A stretch of 64,000 nt of DNA, from NCBI GenBank assembly GCA_963975425.1, contig CAXBGS010000006.1:348096-412095 (forward strand), given 5' to 3'. Under the pieces are notes generated by a model that was not told where the DNA came from, ran no database searches, and saw nothing but the letters and a program-made list of their open reading frames with translations. Both the position numbers and the translations under genes were made by a program. The stretch is from CAXBGS01 sp963975425. Its GTDB lineage: Bacteria > Planctomycetota > Planctomycetia > Pirellulales > Pirellulaceae. This document shows positions 1 to 8,501 of this stretch, in pieces (positions within the stretch are counted from its first letter, which is position 1; every line of letters begins with the position of its first letter).

Positions 1-770
1 CGGACGAGTGGCGATAAAACCAATACAACCACACCAATGACGAACCCGACCAACATCCAGAATATTCGCCGCAGGCTCCTATCCAATTCCTCTTGGATCG
101 CATCCAGTTCATACCATGGCAACAACGCCAACGACGGTAACTCTTCCTCCGCATCGACATAGCTCCCTTCGTGCGTGAGAACGCCGGCACGCGGACAAAA
201 CCGGTATTCAGCAATGGTCGATGCGCTCAGCCAAGGATCGCTGTCCAGGGCATCCAAAAGAGGCATCGGATTGCCTGGCACCTGTGTCGCGTACGATGGA
301 GGTTGCCTCGACGTTTTCGGTTCCGACTGAGGGTTCGGCGGTGAGTCTTCAACGCGATCCGCTTCCACATCCGCGTCGCTTCTCGATGATGCCGATGACA
401 TTCGTTTCTCAAGCTCGTCGACATGCATTTGCACGATTGCAAGAAATACGTCGGCGGCCTTCGTCATCTCCTCCTCTGTCGGCTCACCATCAATCGAATC
501 ATGCGAAACTCGGTTGCGAATGTTAACGGCGTACGCGGCATCGCCATACATCTTTCGACCGAGAAACCGCTTGCGAATTTGGACCAAGGTTCGTAAGCCC
601 TTTTTCTCCTCAGCGTTAATGAAGAAATGTCGCTTGATCACACGCTCGACCAGCCTTGCCGAACGAACGAGTCGTTTCTCCGCGTCCAACAACTCGTCGA
701 CATACAGTAGCCGTCGTTGTAGTTCGTTGATGGATTCGTGCAGTTCGTCGCTTACGTCCTCTTCTGTCAT
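1..770 (-). CDS. HEPN-like / CPR-box membrane protein (partial)
   Basis: An open frame starts with ATG at 770 and runs off the left edge, so the C-terminus is missing (256 codons seen). The ATG overlaps the stop of the upstream kinase-like gene (ATGA), so the two are co-translated. The N-terminal half is helical and carries RNRVSHD around residue 90, which resembles the R-x4-H motif of HEPN/DUF4145-like domains. A Pro/Ser-rich linker follows. Near residue 180 is AEYRFCPRAG, resembling the CPR box at the start of Cas4-like PD-(D/E)XK domains. A strong membrane helix ends the visible part. No nuclease acidic triad is visible, so the Cas4-like reading is weak. Function unknown; RNase or signalling effector is inference. 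Confidence 0.75.
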   Translation of the reverse strand, partial: MTEEDVSDELHESINELQRRLLYVDELLDAEKRLVRSARLVERVIKRHFFINAEEKKGLRTLVQIRKRFLGRKMYGDAAYAVNIRNRVSHDSIDGEPTEEEMTKAADVFLAIVQMHVDELEKRMSSASSRSDADVEADRVEDSPPNPQSEPKTSRQPPSYATQVPGNPMPLLDALDSDPWLSASTIAEYRFCPRAGVLTHEGSYVDAEEELPSLALLPWYELDAIQEELDRSLRRIFWMLVGFVIGVVVLVLSPLV

Positions 771-1807
771 CTCCGACCCCATTCTTCAATCAATGGAATG
801 ATCTCCAAAAAAGAGCTGGGACGGTCGCTGCGAAACACCGACCCTGATTTCACCACGACATCGTGAACGCTTTTGGGGAGCGATATCGACTCGAGCTGCA
901 TTGCCTCATCGCCTACCTCGGGGAGCTTGCCCAAAAGCACGTGACTGGCCAATCTTGACCAACTATAGACGTCAGCTCGAAAATCAACATCCTCACTGTC
1001 GGCCTCGCCAGCACGGTACGGATCGACAGGCCAATCTTTGGTGGAAACGGTCGGACCCCGATCCACCAGTTTTGCCAGCTCGAATTCTGTAAGTATTGCG
1101 CGGCCATCGTGACGCCGGATCAGGACTGCTGCTGGGTTGAGTTCTCGCCGAACAATACCCTGTTCATGGAGCGCAAGAAGTCCGCTGCCAATATCGAGCA
1201 ATAGCTGTCGTGCGGTCGCCTGTTCGAGAGGCGTGCCGTCAAGCTTTCTCTGCAATGATTCGCCATCAATCCACTCATCGATTACCCAGTAGAACTGCTC
1301 TACTGGATCGTGAAACGCAGTGATGTTTTGGATGATGTTCGGATGTGACGCCAATGAAGCGCACACATTGGGGTGCCTCTTGATCCATGTGCGACATCGT
1401 TGTTCTTCATCCGTCGACAGATGGCGAAGATCGAAGCGTTTGCCACGAGCGTAGCGATCCAATTCCAAGTGACGCAGACGACAAATCTGGAACTTCAAGC
1501 CGTTTGACGCGGCTTGCCAATCCGTCAGCACATCTGCCACCAAGTATTCGTGAACGGTGGACAAACCGCCGGACGGTGCGCTATCCGCCATCAGAAAATC
1601 GAGACCCGTGCCCAGGGCTTCTGCAATCGCCAACGCGGAGGTTCGATAAATCGCGTTTCCAGCCAGCAAGTTGTTGATGGTTCCACTCGACTTCTGCGAT
1701 TGCGCCGCCAAGGCTTCAACACTCAGGCCGCGCTTGTTCATCAGGTTCGTGACCTTGGCAGGGTCGAGCTGCACGGATCGACCGTGCTTCATGCGTTTTT
1801 TTGACAT
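767..1807 (-). CDS. HTH protein kinase-like protein (probable pseudokinase)
   Basis: About 346 residues from ATG 1807; a TTG at 1855 would add 16 residues but looks less likely. Residues about 10-70 resemble an XRE-type helix-turn-helix (SVEALAAQSQKSSGTINNLL). From about residue 100 the protein follows the Ser/Thr kinase order: HPNI, an EQFYWVIDEWIDGESL hinge, a catalytic-loop equivalent RRELNPAAVLI and DFRADVYSWSRL for the D-x-W-S segment. The key residues are degenerate: HRD is RRE, DFG is EFE, and no glycine loop is seen. It is therefore probably a pseudokinase used for sensing or scaffolding. It is divergent from the transfer-gene block starting at 1957 and overlaps its downstream partner by 4 bp. 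Confidence 0.8.
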   Translation of the reverse strand: MSKKRMKHGRSVQLDPAKVTNLMNKRGLSVEALAAQSQKSSGTINNLLAGNAIYRTSALAIAEALGTGLDFLMADSAPSGGLSTVHEYLVADVLTDWQAASNGLKFQICRLRHLELDRYARGKRFDLRHLSTDEEQRCRTWIKRHPNVCASLASHPNIIQNITAFHDPVEQFYWVIDEWIDGESLQRKLDGTPLEQATARQLLLDIGSGLLALHEQGIVRRELNPAAVLIRRHDGRAILTEFELAKLVDRGPTVSTKDWPVDPYRAGEADSEDVDFRADVYSWSRLASHVLLGKLPEVGDEAMQLESISLPKSVHDVVVKSGSVFRSDRPSSFLEIIPLIEEWGRR

Positions 1808-1956
1808 CGAGACGGTGCTAGTCACTTTCCCCAACTTTTCGACAGCTTGTTTCAACTTGAATTTAGCCTGAATCTTGCTGGGCCAATAATTCTGTCACTC
1901 CGAGTCAATCGACATTCCCGGAGGCACTGTTCCAGAAACACCGACAGGAGTTGGCA

Positions 1957-2349
1957 ATGCTTCAAAAAACGACCCAATGGATGACCGATCGACTTGTCGA
2001 GCGGGCACTGCCGAGTATCGGAAGCTTTATGGCGTCCGCCCTACAGCGGATGCTGATCCTCGGCCATGTAGAGCATCATAACCAATTGGAAGAGCAGGCT
2101 CGAAGATACGAGGCAGCGGGGAAACCGCAATTGGCAAAGTTGATTCGAGACGGAGCGACGAATCTCTCGCTCGACGATCCCTTTAGTTCCGCCCCAGCGA
2201 TTTGCGAGCGGCTGTCCGACGGTACGGAAAACGCTTCTGAATTGGCGATCGGGATTGCGGATGCCACCGCAAAGTCCAGGCGAAGCAAGAAGCGAGCGTC
2301 CAAGGTTGATGACAATCAAAGCAGAAAGTCGCCGGAACTGGGTGAATGA
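1957..2349 (+). CDS. small hypothetical protein, first gene of transfer module
   Basis: A 130-residue protein of unknown family. ATG 1957 is preferred over TTG 1951, because AGGAG at 1946-1950 gives proper spacing only to the ATG. It has an N-terminal hydrophobic-helical region (LVERALPSIGSFMASALQRM), a middle part rich in Glu/Arg, and a basic tail with SRRSKKR. The stop overlaps the next start (ATGA at 2346-2349), indicating translational coupling with the winged-helix/nuclease-fold protein downstream. Its place at the head of a run ending in a coupling ATPase suggests a role in element mobilisation, but nothing in the protein proves this. Confidence 0.75.
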   Translation: MLQKTTQWMTDRLVERALPSIGSFMASALQRMLILGHVEHHNQLEEQARRYEAAGKPQLAKLIRDGATNLSLDDPFSSAPAICERLSDGTENASELAIGIADATAKSRRSKKRASKVDDNQSRKSPELGE

Positions 2350-2981
2350 ACGGTTTAATCCACTTCACCGAAAGGGACTTGACCGTGCTACGCGCTCTCA
2401 GCTTTCAAGTGCGATTATTCGGTCAGCGTCAATTGGCAGAATCGCTCTGGCATGGGGACGTCGCCAATACACGGCGGCGTATGCGCAGATTCGTGGACCT
2501 CGGGTTGATTGAACGACAAGTGACCCTAGCGCGGCCACTACCGGAGCTACTTGGCCCGGTCGCTCAGTGGCGACCAGGTCAATCGGAACCAGATGTCAGC
2601 CGCATTGCATTTCAATTGCAAAGTCGTTGGCGCTATCGAGCGATGCGTTCGACGGTTGTATTCACTCCGACGAAAACTGTTGTGAACCACTTTGGAGGAC
2701 GCCAAAAAGCGACGCTGTCACCACAGGTTTCTCACGACCTTGGCGTCTCCGCTGTATGGCTTTGGTTCTGCTGTTTTCAACCGGATTTAGCTCAGGCTTG
2801 GAGAAGCGAAGACATGCTTACTGACATCGAACGAAACCAATCGGTGCCAGACGCAGTGCTCGTCGACCAAGACGAACATCCTTTAGTCCTAATCGAATAC
2901 GGCGGTGACTACTCGGCGGATCGAGTCGCCGCCTTTCATGACGACGCAGCTTCACGCGGCTTGCCCTATCAAATTTGGTGA
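2346..2981 (+). CDS. replication-relaxation-like protein, copy 1
   Basis: 211 residues. The N-terminus looks like a winged helix (LTVLRALSF...RQLAESLW...RRRMRRFVDLGLIER). The C-terminal half has PDAVLVDQDEHPLVLIEYGG, resembling the PD-(D/E)XK-like fold of the replication-relaxation family seen in mobile elements; the usual Lys is replaced by Gly, so it may not cut DNA. It ends LPYQIW. The protein at 6352-6987 is clearly a paralogue: both have W-x-PG-x-x-x-PD, QSRW and a matching C-terminus LPY-x-[IL]W. The partner gene at 2989 follows after 7 bp. Role inferred: DNA binding during transfer or replication of the element. Confidence 0.8.
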   Translation: MNGLIHFTERDLTVLRALSFQVRLFGQRQLAESLWHGDVANTRRRMRRFVDLGLIERQVTLARPLPELLGPVAQWRPGQSEPDVSRIAFQLQSRWRYRAMRSTVVFTPTKTVVNHFGGRQKATLSPQVSHDLGVSAVWLWFCCFQPDLAQAWRSEDMLTDIERNQSVPDAVLVDQDEHPLVLIEYGGDYSADRVAAFHDDAASRGLPYQIW

Positions 2982-2988
2982 ACCGAAT

Positions 2989-3669
2989 ATGGAACAACAA
3001 AGCTTTCGGCCGCGAGATGCCGCCTTCGTGAATTTCACGATTCGATATCGCATCGGCACGAACAAAGCGTACGGAACGCAACTGCTTCCGGATATCAGCC
3101 TCAACGCCGTCGCAAAAGTGACAGCGAGACTTTGTGACATGGGCCTACTAACACGACTGCCTCTCGTCCTACCTGAAAACTATTTTCGCCTCGGTCCGAA
3201 AGCGGTCAGCGTGTTGGGACTTTCGCCGCGTCACTGCGAACCTCTTGGGCCTCAGTCGCTGCCTGTTGATTATGCAACATTGATTTACGCCACGCAGAGT
3301 GTGACACCGAAACGACGCCTCTCACCACTTGAGCTATCGCAATACACACCGTGGCTGCCTGAAGGTTTGCGGGCATCACCCTACTGTGTGGCAGGTGACG
3401 GCCGACTTGACCTTATTCGCGTTGATCTGGGTGGATCGCCGCAGCATGTAGCTCGCAAAGTTGCCGCCGCAGCGAATCAACGCTTGAGCATTCCTGAATT
3501 GGCGGACCTAGCTGGCCGTTCCAAATTCCAAATCGCGGTGCTCACGACAAGTGCGCAAAAAGCGAGCTACATCGCCAAGGCGCTCGAGATCATCGACTGC
3601 ATGGATGCGATACGAATCCATCTCACTGTAATCCCTCAACTATCGCTGCTGCTCCTACGCGGCAAATAA
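2989..3669 (+). CDS. hypothetical partner protein A1 of transfer module
   Basis: 226 residues from ATG 2989, which follows the previous stop by 7 bp; longer reading from 2905 would overlap the upstream gene heavily. It has a helical N-terminal part with LNAVAKVTARLCDMGLLTRLPL, which reads like a winged helix, then a segment LSPLELSQYTPWLPEGLRASPYCV. The gene at 7004 occupies the matching position after the paralogue at 6352 and shares the pattern of a target-like sequence 'PEGLRASPYCV' versus 'FRHGLPYGYFV', so the pair appears duplicated. Function unknown. It precedes the VirD4-like ATPase gene by 16 bp and probably lies in the same operon. Confidence 0.75.
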   Translation: MEQQSFRPRDAAFVNFTIRYRIGTNKAYGTQLLPDISLNAVAKVTARLCDMGLLTRLPLVLPENYFRLGPKAVSVLGLSPRHCEPLGPQSLPVDYATLIYATQSVTPKRRLSPLELSQYTPWLPEGLRASPYCVAGDGRLDLIRVDLGGSPQHVARKVAAAANQRLSIPELADLAGRSKFQIAVLTTSAQKASYIAKALEIIDCMDAIRIHLTVIPQLSLLLLRGK

Positions 3670-3685
3670 TCTTTGGAGACTCAAA

Positions 3686-6355
3686 ATGCCACGAAGCGTC
3701 TATTACCAATCGCCAGGAAACCCAATCCAAATCGCGAAGGTACCGCCAGAATCCTTGGAGTTAGAATTTGTCTACCATCGTGGAGTCGACAACGACGATG
3801 AGGCATACTCGAAGAGCGTTTTGAATGATGTCGTCTTCGTAAGCTTCGCAGGACTGTTTGTTCTCTGGATGCAGGCGATCTTACTTAACGTTTCGATCAT
3901 ATCGCTCATCCTGTTCAGCTTTCTTGTCCTGCTGCTCTGGCGGATTGTTGAATCACGTCTCAACACAATGTCGAGTACGGTTGTTTTGGCGATTCTTGCG
4001 GTTTGGCTCTACAGCCTGGTCCCCCTTCCAGGTTCTCTTGATGTACTTGTCGCAATAATGGCAACGCTGTGTCTGGCGCGCGAAGTTGTCCGCCACTTTA
4101 CGTTTTTGGCGACAGTCGCGCCAGTTCAGTTGCGAACGGCATGGACGATTCGCAAAGCAGTTTGTTGGCAGACGCTCGCGAGCAGCATGGTGTTGCTGCC
4201 AATCGCGATTGGCGTGTCAATACCATCCGCCATGCCCACAACGTTGCTCATCGGTGGGTTCGCAGCCGCCGTTGCCGTCCTGATGTATGTAGAGAATCCG
4301 CGAGACTACGCGGATAACTTCTGGGATGCCGTTCGCAGTTGGTGCAGCTACAACCGCAACGAAAGCCATGTAGCTGGAATTCTTCTCAGTCCGGCTGGCA
4401 CATGTAAGCAGCGAATTCGCATGCTAGTCGTCGTTGCCCTTTTGAACGCTTGCGTGATCTTCAAGGTCCTGTTCTTGCCACTATTGTCTGGTTCGGGTTT
4501 GCGTTCGTCACTTGCTGGCGGTTCCGACAATATCGTCGCGCTAGTCGCGCAGCTCTGCATTGCCGGCGTCGCAAGCGGAATCGTAGCGCTCTTACCACTG
4601 TCAATGATTCTTGCCGTTCTTTGCGTGGTCGGAATTCCGGTTTTCGGTCGAATGTCGCTTCCGGAACCAAGCTATGTTCCCGCCGACGAGTGGAAGGAGA
4701 TCACTGATCGAATTCGACAGTCCCGCAATGACGTCGAACGCAACAGCATCTACCTGGGGCGAGTCAGCTACGACCAGTCGCCAATGCTAGTTCCGACAGA
4801 CATATTTAAGGAACACGCGCATTTCTTGGGTGACAGTGGATCGGGAAAGACTGCACGTGGCCTAGCTCCTTTCATCGAGCAGGTGCTCGGCACGGGAAAA
4901 GCCAGTGCGATGATCCTCGACCTAAAGGGTGACTCTCAAGAGCTGTTGCAAACCGTCCGTTGTGGAGTAAAAACCGCGAAGGAACTCGACGATGTCGAAG
5001 TTCCGATTCGGTACTTCAGCCTTCGAGATGATCAGGCCACGTACGGTTTTAACCCGTTTCGTCTCTCAAGTTGGCAGCTACTCAACGACCTGCAAAAAAC
5101 CGACATCCTATGCGGTGCCATGGGCCTTATCTACGGTAGCGACTACGGTGAAGGCTACTATTCATCGGCCAATGCGTCCGTCCTCTACGCGACCGTTCGG
5201 CACTTTCCCAACGTAGCTAGTTTCGAGGAGTTGGCTGAGAAGATCGGCTATGTGCTTGCACGGCCAAAGGCGCACGGACTTGACGCAAAGTCCCGTGACG
5301 CTGGCAATCACGTCAAGATGACGGTAACTCGATTGGCTTCGATTGCAGCGCTCAATGTCGGTGAAGACTCAACGCCCAACGAGGACGTCTTAGAGCACTG
5401 CATTGATCCTGGGCGACTTTTTGCCGCGCCGGAAGCTCACTACTACAGCATGTCCGCGACGCTTGGTCCCGGATCATCACCTGAAGTCGCTCGCTTTGCA
5501 ACTTTCATGCTGATGATGGCCTCAACATTGAGTAAACGAGACGTGCCTGTTTACTTGATCATTGACGAATTTCAGCGAATGGCGTCCAAAAACTTGGACT
5601 ACTTACTCCAGCTCGCTCGAAGTATGGGCGTTGCCGTCATTCTTGCGAATCAGTCGATGCAAGACCTTCAGCGTTACGACTTGGTTTCGGTACTCGAAAC
5701 GAATTGTCGATACCGCCAATGGTTTGCAATTTCTGGCTGGGACGACCAAGAACGCCTCTCGCGTCACAGTGGAGAGACAGTTGACCTGCTCAACGGGGAA
5801 TCGATAAGTAGCTCAACGAATGACAAGGGAACGACAACGAGCTCGAGCCATTCTGTCAACGAATTCGTAGGCCCAAGATTAACCCAAAACGATATCAAGC
5901 TCGTCAGCGATGACGACCGCAAGAGCATCGTCTTAATCAACCGCGGTTCAGGATACGCTCAGTACGGGGGAATGCCCGTGGTGATTGAAAGTGACTTCCA
6001 TATTTCCCAGGAGGAATACCGAAGTCGAAAACAAACTCCATGGCCCACCGACGACATCGGAACTTTCATTCCCGCAAACTGGGACCGTCCCGCGTCGCGC
6101 GGAACACGGCGAGGTAGGGACCAACCGCCGGCCCCGACGATCACGCATGAGTCAATTCCGACTTCCTCAAGCAATGAAAGAAGAGAGGCGAAGCGGCGTC
6201 GCCGTGGAGCGAAGAAAAGCAACGCACCGGTGGAAAACACGGGAGGCACGGAGACCGAGTCAGAGACATCGGATGCCTTCGATCGCTACCTGCGAGAGAA
6301 TCCTCTTCAATCGGAAGACAAAACTGCGGACGACACCGTGGAGGAGCAATCGTGA
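3686..6355 (+). CDS. VirD4/TraD-like coupling ATPase
   Basis: 889 residues. Several membrane helices lie at about 50-160 and 185-310. A cytoplasmic ATPase domain follows, with Walker A GDSGSGKTARG near residue 385 and Walker B VYLIIDEFQRM near 622. LILANQSMQDL-like sequence after it matches the sensor region of conjugative coupling proteins (here VILANQSMQDL). The C-terminal 80 residues are basic and acidic low-complexity (RREAKRRRRGAKK). Such proteins bring a relaxase-DNA complex to a type IV secretion channel; no relaxase or channel genes are visible in this part of the window. The start has GGAG 10 bp upstream. The stop overlaps the next start (GTGA at 6352). Confidence 0.88.
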   Translation: MPRSVYYQSPGNPIQIAKVPPESLELEFVYHRGVDNDDEAYSKSVLNDVVFVSFAGLFVLWMQAILLNVSIISLILFSFLVLLLWRIVESRLNTMSSTVVLAILAVWLYSLVPLPGSLDVLVAIMATLCLAREVVRHFTFLATVAPVQLRTAWTIRKAVCWQTLASSMVLLPIAIGVSIPSAMPTTLLIGGFAAAVAVLMYVENPRDYADNFWDAVRSWCSYNRNESHVAGILLSPAGTCKQRIRMLVVVALLNACVIFKVLFLPLLSGSGLRSSLAGGSDNIVALVAQLCIAGVASGIVALLPLSMILAVLCVVGIPVFGRMSLPEPSYVPADEWKEITDRIRQSRNDVERNSIYLGRVSYDQSPMLVPTDIFKEHAHFLGDSGSGKTARGLAPFIEQVLGTGKASAMILDLKGDSQELLQTVRCGVKTAKELDDVEVPIRYFSLRDDQATYGFNPFRLSSWQLLNDLQKTDILCGAMGLIYGSDYGEGYYSSANASVLYATVRHFPNVASFEELAEKIGYVLARPKAHGLDAKSRDAGNHVKMTVTRLASIAALNVGEDSTPNEDVLEHCIDPGRLFAAPEAHYYSMSATLGPGSSPEVARFATFMLMMASTLSKRDVPVYLIIDEFQRMASKNLDYLLQLARSMGVAVILANQSMQDLQRYDLVSVLETNCRYRQWFAISGWDDQERLSRHSGETVDLLNGESISSSTNDKGTTTSSSHSVNEFVGPRLTQNDIKLVSDDDRKSIVLINRGSGYAQYGGMPVVIESDFHISQEEYRSRKQTPWPTDDIGTFIPANWDRPASRGTRRGRDQPPAPTITHESIPTSSSNERREAKRRRRGAKKSNAPVENTGGTETESETSDAFDRYLRENPLQSEDKTADDTVEEQS

Positions 6356-6987
6356 TTTCCTCTTGGATACGACCGATTTATGACCTGATCGAGACTCTCG
6401 CCTGTCGCGTGAGAGTGATGTCAATGAATCAGATTCATCACGGCTGGTCGCAGTCGTTCGGTTCATCGCAAGAAATCGTTGAGGTCGTCGAGCGGCTCGT
6501 GCGCGCAAGGTTGTTGGACGGCGACGTTCGTAACTTGCAACTTCCGCCCGTCACTGACGAACCTCTTTGCGACTGGGTGCCAGGAGAACCTGACCCGAAT
6601 TTCGAACGGATCGAATATCTCGTTCAGTCTCGCTGGTGTGGCCAGGAAGTTCCGACGCCGATTGTCGCCGCCACCGAGAAAGCGTGTCGCTTGTTCGGTT
6701 CCAATGCCGGTGGGATGCCGCCCCTGACGCATCTCAATCACGACTTGTTGTTAGGAGAAGTCTTCGCTCGATACCGCTGTCAGCAGCCTGAAGTATGCGC
6801 GAGCTGGCTGGGTGAAGATGCGGTTGAGATAGCAGAACGAGGCGTCAAGAACCCGGATGCCTTCCTATTTGATACCCGAGGCCATGTCACCAAGGTCGTC
6901 GAGTCAGCGGGTAAATACTCGCTCAGCCAACTGGAGTCATTTCATAGACACTGCAAATCGGCCAACTTGCCCTACGAACTCTGGTAA
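6352..6987 (+). CDS. replication-relaxation-like protein, copy 2
   Basis: 211 residues from GTG 6352, overlapping the coupling ATPase stop. It is a paralogue of 2346-2981 with exactly equal length: an N-terminal winged-helix-like half, then WVPGEPDPNFERIEYLVQSRW, a conserved middle, PDAFLFDTRGHVTKVVESAGKY at the PD-(D/E)XK-like position, and the C-terminal LPYELW. The sequences have diverged strongly, so this is an old duplication. Either the two copies form a heterodimer or they act on different targets; both ideas are inference. Confidence 0.8.
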   Translation: MISSWIRPIYDLIETLACRVRVMSMNQIHHGWSQSFGSSQEIVEVVERLVRARLLDGDVRNLQLPPVTDEPLCDWVPGEPDPNFERIEYLVQSRWCGQEVPTPIVAATEKACRLFGSNAGGMPPLTHLNHDLLLGEVFARYRCQQPEVCASWLGEDAVEIAERGVKNPDAFLFDTRGHVTKVVESAGKYSLSQLESFHRHCKSANLPYELW

Positions 6988-7003
6988 ATCCAAAGCCAAC
7001 ATC

Positions 7004-7636
7004 ATGCATATCTGGAAAACCGAGCGTCCAATCATCGACCACCTCATGCGGCACACGATCGCTACGGACCGCCTATTGCCAATCCAAGACCGGGAAAGAG
7101 CGATGATAACTATCGCTCACTTGGTTCGCTCTAAGCAAATTAGTCAATGGCAGCACAGAAGTGGTCTTCGCTACTGGACGCTGTTTGCACCCAGGCCGCT
7201 GTCCGAAGTTTCGTTAGTGAAGGCTCTCGGGTTGACGCTGTTTCTCCTCGAAACAACTAAGCGATCGGCCTTGACCAGCGACGACATACGAGAGTACTTC
7301 CCTCAGCTTTTTCGACACGGATTGCCCTACGGCTACTTTGTAGAACAAAACGAACGATGTACTGGACTCGGCTATGCGAAGGTCGATGTTTGCTCACGTG
7401 TAAGTCGAATCGTCGAACGCTCACTGTGGAGTATTGACAAGCACCGTTCTCATCGACAGTTTCGCAAATTGATAGACGAGGGCCGTTTCACTCTCACCTG
7501 GATCGTCGCCACGGACGCAAAACGACGGCGACTTACCGATGCGTTTCGACTTGCCACAGCAAGTGGGGTGTCCATTCGCGTTTGCGCAATACGAGAGCTG
7601 CTCGACATCGTCGCCCCGATTCCCAACCCACGATAA
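7004..7636 (+). CDS. hypothetical partner protein A2 of transfer module
   Basis: 210 residues from ATG 7004, which follows the previous stop by 16 bp; a start at 6857 would run through the upstream gene. Helix-rich N-terminus (RERAMITIAHLVRSKQISQW reads like a winged helix), a central segment DDIREYFPQLFRHGLPYGYF, and a C-terminal half with FTLTWIVATDAKRRRLTDAF. Position and architecture match the gene at 2989, the partner of copy 1, which suggests duplication of a two-gene unit. Function unknown. Confidence 0.72.
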   Translation: MHIWKTERPIIDHLMRHTIATDRLLPIQDRERAMITIAHLVRSKQISQWQHRSGLRYWTLFAPRPLSEVSLVKALGLTLFLLETTKRSALTSDDIREYFPQLFRHGLPYGYFVEQNERCTGLGYAKVDVCSRVSRIVERSLWSIDKHRSHRQFRKLIDEGRFTLTWIVATDAKRRRLTDAFRLATASGVSIRVCAIRELLDIVAPIPNPR

Positions 7637-7728
7637 CGGACCATCGCTCACTTCCCTTTGTGGATTTGAAAACGTCTCTCGGCCCGAGAGCAGAAAAAAC
7701 AACGGGCAGGTGATCGCCTTCGATTGCT

Positions 7729-7784
7729 TGGCAAGTCCTGTAAGGACTCGTCAATCAACGTCGCTTGGAATGAGCCAGCGACGT
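7729..7784 (+). other. two hairpins before gene 7801
   Basis: AGTCCT-gta-AGGACT lies at about 7733-7747, and ACGTCGCT / AGCGACGT pair at 7758-7765 and 7777-7784. They sit between the transfer module and the small gene at 7801, whose AGGAGG ribosome site starts a few bases later. They could end transcription, stabilise RNA or bind a protein. Confidence 0.5.
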
Positions 7785-7800
7785 CAACAGGAGGTCCGAT

Positions 7801-8088
7801 ATGGCTCGGCTAAAGGATCATCTTAATGCGCCACCGGAGCTAGTTAGTTGGGTGGCTACCCGAGTGGTGTTTTGGCCCATTTTGGTCGTGCGCGTCGCAA
7901 TCATTGTCGGCGTGTGCGCAATCTGGTCCTACCAGGCTCCGCAAATCGCTGCACTCGTTTGGTCGAGTTCAACGAAAGCGGAGAAAACACCCATCGAAAA
8001 TCGAGCGCCGAAGAGGAGTCAAGCAATGCAGAAATTGCTCGACGACCTCAACGACGTTCGTGCTCGCATCAGTGAGCAAATGCCGTAA
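7801..8088 (+). CDS. small single-pass membrane protein
   Basis: 95 residues with a strong AGGAGG ribosome site directly upstream. A membrane helix (VFWPILVVRVAIIVGVCAIW) at about 24-44 is followed by a second weaker hydrophobic stretch and a charged tail with a short coiled-coil-like end (MQKLLDDLNDVRARISEQM). No family recognised. It follows the transfer module and could be a minor component of the DNA-transfer apparatus or an exclusion factor, which is a guess from position only. Confidence 0.75.
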   Translation: MARLKDHLNAPPELVSWVATRVVFWPILVVRVAIIVGVCAIWSYQAPQIAALVWSSSTKAEKTPIENRAPKRSQAMQKLLDDLNDVRARISEQMP

Positions 8089-8153
8089 CCGGAACGACGG
8101 ACGTTCCGGATTAACAACAACGCCGGCGGTGACAGGAGGGCCTGCTCGCCGGC
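8089..8153 (+). other. tandem hairpins before gene 8192
   Basis: Two perfect inverted repeats: CCGGAACG / CGTTCCGG at 8089-8109 and GCCGGCG / CGCCGGC at 8122-8153. They fill most of the gap before the gene at 8192. Neither is followed by a T-run, so simple termination is not obvious. Confidence 0.6.
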
Positions 8154-8166
8154 AATCACAACACAG

Positions 8167-8175
8167 TGTGGATAA
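8167..8175 (+). promoter_or_regulatory. DnaA-box-like sequence
   Basis: TGTGGATAA is the complement of the perfect DnaA box TTATCCACA. It lies just after two strong hairpins and 17 bp before gene 8192. One box alone does not make an origin. Confidence 0.35.
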
Positions 8176-8191
8176 CACACAAGGAGAGAAA

Positions 8192-8449
8192 ATGGCAAAT
8201 AAGCCGATTAAGCGATTCGCAGTAGGTAGCGGAATCCGTGCTTCGATTTGGGAAAACCAATCGAAGAACAATGGAGGAACGTGGCACAGCGTCACGATCA
8301 CCCGCACCTACCGCGATGGAGATGAATACAAGGACACCACGTCGTTTCGACGTGACGACTTGTTGTTCGTCGCCAAGGCATCGGAACTGGCGTTTGCATG
8401 GTGTCTGAAGCAGGCGAAAGCCAGCAATCAATCAGAGACCAAGCAGTAA
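8192..8449 (+). CDS. small conserved element protein, family S copy 1
   Basis: 85 residues from ATG 8192, with AAGGAG at 8181; the longer reading from 7904 crosses the gap and is not credible. The pattern is MANKPIKRF, an IWEN motif, TWHSVTITRTYRDGDEYKDT, then DDLLFVAKASELAFAW. It resembles a small beta-strand plus C-terminal-helix protein common in planctomycete mobile elements; no function is known to me. Two further small proteins in this cluster (9343 and 9666) share the 'R-x-Y-R-x-G ... DDL/DDI ... A' layout, so the cluster probably holds a small family. Confidence 0.75.
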   Translation: MANKPIKRFAVGSGIRASIWENQSKNNGGTWHSVTITRTYRDGDEYKDTTSFRRDDLLFVAKASELAFAWCLKQAKASNQSETKQ

Positions 8450-8460
8450 CGGAAAACTTT

Positions 8461-8483
8461 GCCGGTGGGTGCAACCCACCGGC
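8461..8483 (+). other. perfect hairpin between small genes
   Basis: GCCGGTGGGT-gca-ACCCACCGGC, a 10-bp perfect stem with a 3-base loop, starts 11 bp after the stop of 8192-8449. No T-run follows. Confidence 0.75.
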
Positions 8484-8501
8484 TTCACGGACGAAACCGC
8501 C

